From Hevea brasiliensis (taxonomy: Eukaryota > Streptophyta > Magnoliopsida > Malpighiales > Euphorbiaceae), in NCBI RefSeq assembly GCF_030052815.1, contig NC_079505.1, forward strand, positions 64,403,399-64,467,398: DNA of 64,000 nt, in the 5' to 3' direction. Shown piece after piece: positions 59,634 to 64,000 of the stretch; the stretch's first letter is position 1, and each line of letters begins with the position of its first letter. A program made the translations under genes and the position numbers. The notes beneath the pieces were generated by a model. The model saw only the letters and a program-made list of their open reading frames with translations, had not been told where the DNA came from and searched no databases.

Positions 59634-62600
59634 TGTAATGCCCTCACTTTAGGTAGTCCGTATATTCTACTGTTCTGGTGACCAACGTCTATTCGGACAG
59701 CTAGAATGTCTGAAACTTTATTTAAACTAGAGTGAGAAGTCATAAATAACCTAGATAATGACTAAGAAATATTAAGGAGGAATTAAAGAAATGAAATGCA
59801 AAGAGGTTAAATGAGCCGAAGCTCCGGCAATAGGTAACTCTAATGGGAAACGACTGTGAAGATAGCTGCCAACCCCAGACTTGTGGGGAACCCTGTGAAA
59901 TAATTATTTGGGGACTTAAGTGAAGGATTACTGAGGTTTAGATGACAATAAAATGCCGAGAAACTATAAGAAAATTTATGTCAATCGATACAGATAATTA
60001 TAACTCAGTAAACACAACGAAGGGCATTTTGGTCATTTCACCCTCAGAGTTGATTTTTGACCAACATGTCCATTTAAGTAAGTGAGAATTATGCAATAAA
60101 ATATGAAGAAATATTGATAAAAAAAAATTAATTAGAAATGAGTAAGAGAAAGAAGAAAAGAAAAACAAAAATAAAAATAAAATGAAATTAAATTATAATT
60201 ATTACATGTGCATGATGCAATGATGATGTAATTAAAATTTTCTAACCAATTAAAATTTGACAAACCTCATTAAAAGATATAAAAGGGATTAAAAAGAAAC
60301 AAAAATAAACTCATCTTCTTCCTCTTGCAAAGTGGCTGAACCACTCTTCATCACCCATCCACCATTGCTAACTTCTCAAGCTTGATTTTCCCTTCAATTT
60401 TCACCATAAAATCCCTAGTCGCCAATACAAAAATTTCATATTTTCTCTTGGCGAAGTGATTAGTAGCAAAAAGAAGTAGAAAAAGTAAAGATTTGGCAAG
60501 CTTGGAAATCCTTCAAATTAAGGTTAGTGAAAATTTTACTTTCCCTCTTCTTTGATTTTTAAAAGTAAGTTGAAATATGTTGAAGTTGATTAAAAAAATT
60601 GAAAACAAAAGTGCACCATGAAAACCCTAAATTTCGGTCAACATGGAGGTAGTGAGAAATTGATGTGTTTGATGAATTAAAACATGTTTGTGATTATTGA
60701 TGAAAGCCAATGTGTGAATTGTAATGGTAGTTGGGTGCTTGGCATAAAATTAGGAATATGCCAATTAGGGTTTATGAGAATTTGAGGATTTTGTGCTTTG
60801 ATGCTTAATTGGTATTATTAAGGTTAATTAGTAACCATTTGATATGGTTTGACCTTAAAATGGAATTGGTTGTGGAATTAAATTGTGAATTGGATGAGTT
60901 GTCTTTGTGCTGGAAATTCTAGACTTTGAGTCTAGTAGGTTTGGGCAGCCATAAGTAGAGTTGTATAGCTTCAATTGGTGTAAGACTAATTGGAGGTGAA
61001 ACTAGGGACATAATGCCACATTTTTCATGCGGGGACCCTGCCCAGAAACCCAACACAAAGTGACCTAAAATTAGCTTGAATCCGGGTAACCATATGGTGG
61101 ACCTGGAAAAATGACCATATGAATAGTAAATGTTCAAATGGCCATAACTTACTCTAGGAAGGTCAGAATGACCTGATTCTTGAACCATTGGAAATGTTAG
61201 ACATAGTAGAACAATTTTCATGAGGAACAGAAATCCTAATTCTGACATTAACCTAGTCAAATTGCTAACCAAAGTTTGCTCAACAAAACTGCCAGAACCA
61301 AAACTACCCAGAAAATTTTGGGCATTGACCAATTCGACCAGTTATGGTAAAAATGCCATAACTTGAGCTAAAAAACTCTAAATGGAGTGATTTAAAAAGA
61401 GAATTAAACTTAAGACATTAAGGAATAACTTTGATGAAGAAAGGTTGGCCAAAATTCCAATGTAGATTGGTCCCATAGAACAGTAAATTTAGGTTGCAAA
61501 AATAGAAAATTTTAAAATGCTTCTAGGAAGACTTGAATTGTGGTTGGCAATTAATGCCAACAACTTTATAACCCAAAATGTGGTATGATCATGTATTTAG
61601 AACTTGTATACCTTTTATTTATGGAATAATCAAAATTTAGCATAGATAGTATTGTGAATAGTAACCACAAAGACATAAAATGCAAAGAACCAATATTAAA
61701 TTGCTAATATGACCATGTATGCCTAGTTATGATTAGTTTGGATAGGTTGGCACGCCAATAGGGTTCTGACGTGCAGTACTACTTATGGCTCTGCACCATT
61801 TTGTGATTTATGGCTTTTGGCCATTTTGTTATTCTTTGACATACACGGCTTTATGCCTGACTGATATTATGGCTTTTTAGTCATTCTGTTGCACACCTAG
61901 CAGACACTATGTGACCGATAGTGTGATGGCCTGAGGTACCTGATACCCAGTGCCAGTTTACCCATTTATCTAGCTCACTTAAATTGTGTAGGTTGCTTGG
62001 GCAATTAAAATAAGTCCTAAAAATTTACAACTAAATAATGAATATAAAAATCATTAAATTAAATATATTACAAATAGTTATAAAAAATGCAGTCTGTGTG
62101 GAATAATAGCATAATTTCTTTACTTTTAATTATTTAGTTTATCTATTTATTATATTTGCACCACTAAGCTTTATGCTTAGCGCGTCACTTTTTGCCACGC
62201 GTAGGTACTAGAGACCATAAGAGAGAGCCCAGTAGACCATAGACTAGGATTTTTAGGAGTCCAGATCTACACTTCAGTCCAGTGTCACCATCCTCTACAG
62301 TGCATTTTGGTAGGACCGCTAGGCTATATTAGTGTATTTTGTATTTTGTACTTAGATATTAATTTTGTCATGTAAATTATGAACTCATGTAATTATTTAT
62401 AAATTATGTAAATTAATGAAAATTAAGTGTTTTATTTATGAATGCGAGTATGATTTTATTTATGTATGGAATGAATGCATTTGTGAGTTTGATATATAAA
62501 GATGAAGCATTGAAATTGTGAAAAATTTATATTATTGAGATTATTATTGAGATTTTAAATAGGTGAGGAATCATCAAAATATTAATAAATTAGGGGAAAC

Positions 62601-62754
62601 TCCATCAGTGTCTCCATTGATTAATTGAACCTAAATAAACAAAATTAAATGTAATCACTAGGAAATGAAATAAGATAAGATAAGATAAGATGCTTTGACA
62701 CAGGGTGTGACATGCTTTGCTCGACTACACTGTAGACAGATAAAGAGTGTTACA
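59634..62754 (+). mobile_element. Complete gypsy LTR (G, 3.12 kb) shared by two internal regions
   Basis: Starts TGTAATGCCCTCACTTTAGG and ends AGAGTGTTACA. A polypurine tract lies on its left and a primer-binding site on its right. So it serves as 3' LTR of the integrase remnant and as 5' LTR of the gag that follows. It is related to the LTRs of B and C in inverse orientation and contains a (GATAA)n-type run near 62672-62690. Confidence 0.85.
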
Positions 62755-62759
62755 TTTAG

Positions 62760-62775
62760 TGGTATCAGTGCACGG
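62760..62775 (+). other. Degenerate primer-binding site
   Basis: TGGTATCAGTGCACGG, one base off TGGTATCAGAGC in the first twelve, five bases after the LTR end. Confidence 0.75.
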
Positions 62776-62883
62776 TTTAGGCATTTTTAGACCTGGATAT
62801 AGTATAAACCATGCATTGTATTTGTAAGAGTTAAGGTGACACTAATGCAGATCTATTTATTTTTGGTTATTTTTTGTTAGGAT

Positions 62884-64000
62884 ATGGATCTGGCATCGCA
62901 GAAAGCTATTGAGGAAGAGGTAGAGAGTCATGCTCCACCTATAGCTAAAGCGAAAAGTAGGGGGGAACCTACTGCACCAATGTAAGAGGTACCTATACAG
63001 CCTCAACAGGCTTTATTTCAACAAATGATAGAGTTCTTTAGGCAAATGGCTGGAGCTATTCCATAACCTTAGTAGCCACCACAGAAGTCCCATTTGGAGA
63101 AACTCAGAAAATATGGGGCTATGGATTTTATGGGTAAAAAGGAAGATGACCCTGCAACAGCTGAACATTAGCTAGAAAGGACAAAAAGGGTCCTTCAGTA
63201 GCTCCACTACACCCCAGAGCAGAATTTGGAGGGTGTTGTGTCCCTACTACAGGAGGATGCCTATCAATGGTGTGACACAGTATCAAGGGAGGTGCAACTG
63301 ATTCAGATAACCTAAGATTTCTTCCTTGTGGAGTTCAGGAAGAAATATATCAGTAATGTGTATCTGGAGGAAAGAAGAAGAGAATTTATCAGTTTGAGGC
63401 AAAGACAGTTGTCTGTAACAAAATATGAATGGGAATTTATCAGATTAAGCAGATATGAAAGAGAGATAGTCCCTACAGAAGCAGATCAATGTAGGAGGTT
63501 TGAAGAGGGGCTAAACGACAAAATAAAGCTGCTTATCACAGCCCTGCGGATCACAAACTTTGCATAGTTGGTTGAGGCTACACTGAAAGTTGAGAGGGTC
63601 AGAATAAATGAACAGAGTAGAAGAGACAGGCAGCAAAAAAGGGTTTAAGGTTGGACTAGTTCCTCCTCTGCACCTAGTATGAAGTTCAAAGGCCCCCAGG
63701 CTTAGGGCCATAGCCAGACATAAAGTCAGGGCCAGTCACAGAGGCCCAAATCTCAGTTTACACTTAGGAGAGGCCAGTCACTCCATCAGTGGGCTGCTCT
63801 CCAGGGACGGTGTTTAGGGGACCAGCCCCAGCAGTTTCTTAGCGTGTCCACACTATTATAAGTGGCATAGAGGTGAACGTTGGTGACTGACTGGAGGATG
63901 TTTCCAGTGTGGATTTACTGAGCATCAAATAAAAGATTGCCCATGGAGGAATACTACAGCTACTCCAGTACAAACAGACAAACCTACCCCTACAGCTCAA
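62884..64000 (+). pseudogene. gag of element G, decayed, cut by the window edge
   Basis: Starts MDLASQKAIEEEVESH at 62884, the counterpart of MDSESQRAVEEEV in element C. Follows with LRKYGAMDFMGKKEDDP, LLQEDAYQWCD and a central gag domain without stops (63328-63567): EFRKKYISNVYLEERRRE, FISLRQRQLSVTKYE, CRRFEEGLNDKIKLL. A zinc knuckle CFQCGFTEHQIKDC lies near 63905-63945. At least ten in-frame stops, most where relatives have Gln or Trp. It keeps the gag core that elements A and C have lost. Continues beyond the window. Confidence 0.85.

Overview
The window is nuclear DNA of a flowering plant, most likely a eudicot. The evidence is one intron-bearing BAHD acyltransferase gene, AT-rich spacers, and a dense nest of plant transposons: Ty3/gypsy chromoviruses with initiator-Met tRNA primer sites, Mutator-like elements, an RTE-type LINE and an L1-type LINE. 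Long-LTR gypsy nests like these suggest a large woody-plant genome, perhaps Euphorbiaceae, but the species cannot be fixed from sequence alone. I see no rRNA, tRNA or CRISPR.

Layout. 1-5.0 kb: a truncated gypsy LTR, an unexplained AT-rich stretch, and an odd fold-back in which a polyprotein tail plus LTR and primer-binding site is followed by an inverted copy of itself. 5.0-5.9 kb: a small Mutator-type inverted-repeat element with a perfect 9-bp target duplication. 7.5-8.9 kb (minus strand): the only plausible functional gene, a two-exon HCT-like hydroxycinnamoyltransferase of 430 aa. Its upstream region carries a tandem duplication (9.05-10.26 kb). 10.7-16.5 kb: a decayed MULE with a mudrA-like transposase pseudogene and a convergent zf-GRF zinc-finger gene.

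16.5-43.4 kb is a nest of gypsy elements, all on the minus strand. Element A (LTR 4.07 kb) sits in the right end of the MULE and holds a 3.5-kb solo LTR (B) with TSD TGAGA. Element C (LTR 3.2 kb, internal part only 1.2 kb, gag only) sits in the left LTR of element D. D is a near-full-length Tekay/Del-type element with gag, protease, RT, RNase H, integrase and chromodomain-like tail, now dead. A large deletion fused A's right LTR to C's left LTR at about 28108. 43.45-46.74 kb is an almost complete RTE LINE with a 16-bp TSD that copies the end of D's LTR. A fragment of HCT exon 1 lies at 47.0 kb. 47.5-56.2 kb is a decayed L1 LINE whose ORF1 is split by solo LTR E (TSD GATGA). 57.3-64.0 kb holds plus-strand gypsy remnants: LTR pieces, an integrase with an intron-like insertion, a complete LTR, then primer site and gag running off the window.

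No genes here work together as a pathway. Only the HCT-like gene looks able to encode a cellular enzyme. The most interesting points are a 74-bp GT-AG intron-like insertion at the same integrase codon boundary in two elements, an LTR module shared by four LTRs of differing families, the MuDR-like convergent gene pair, and the altered DFGWG motif of the HCT-like protein.
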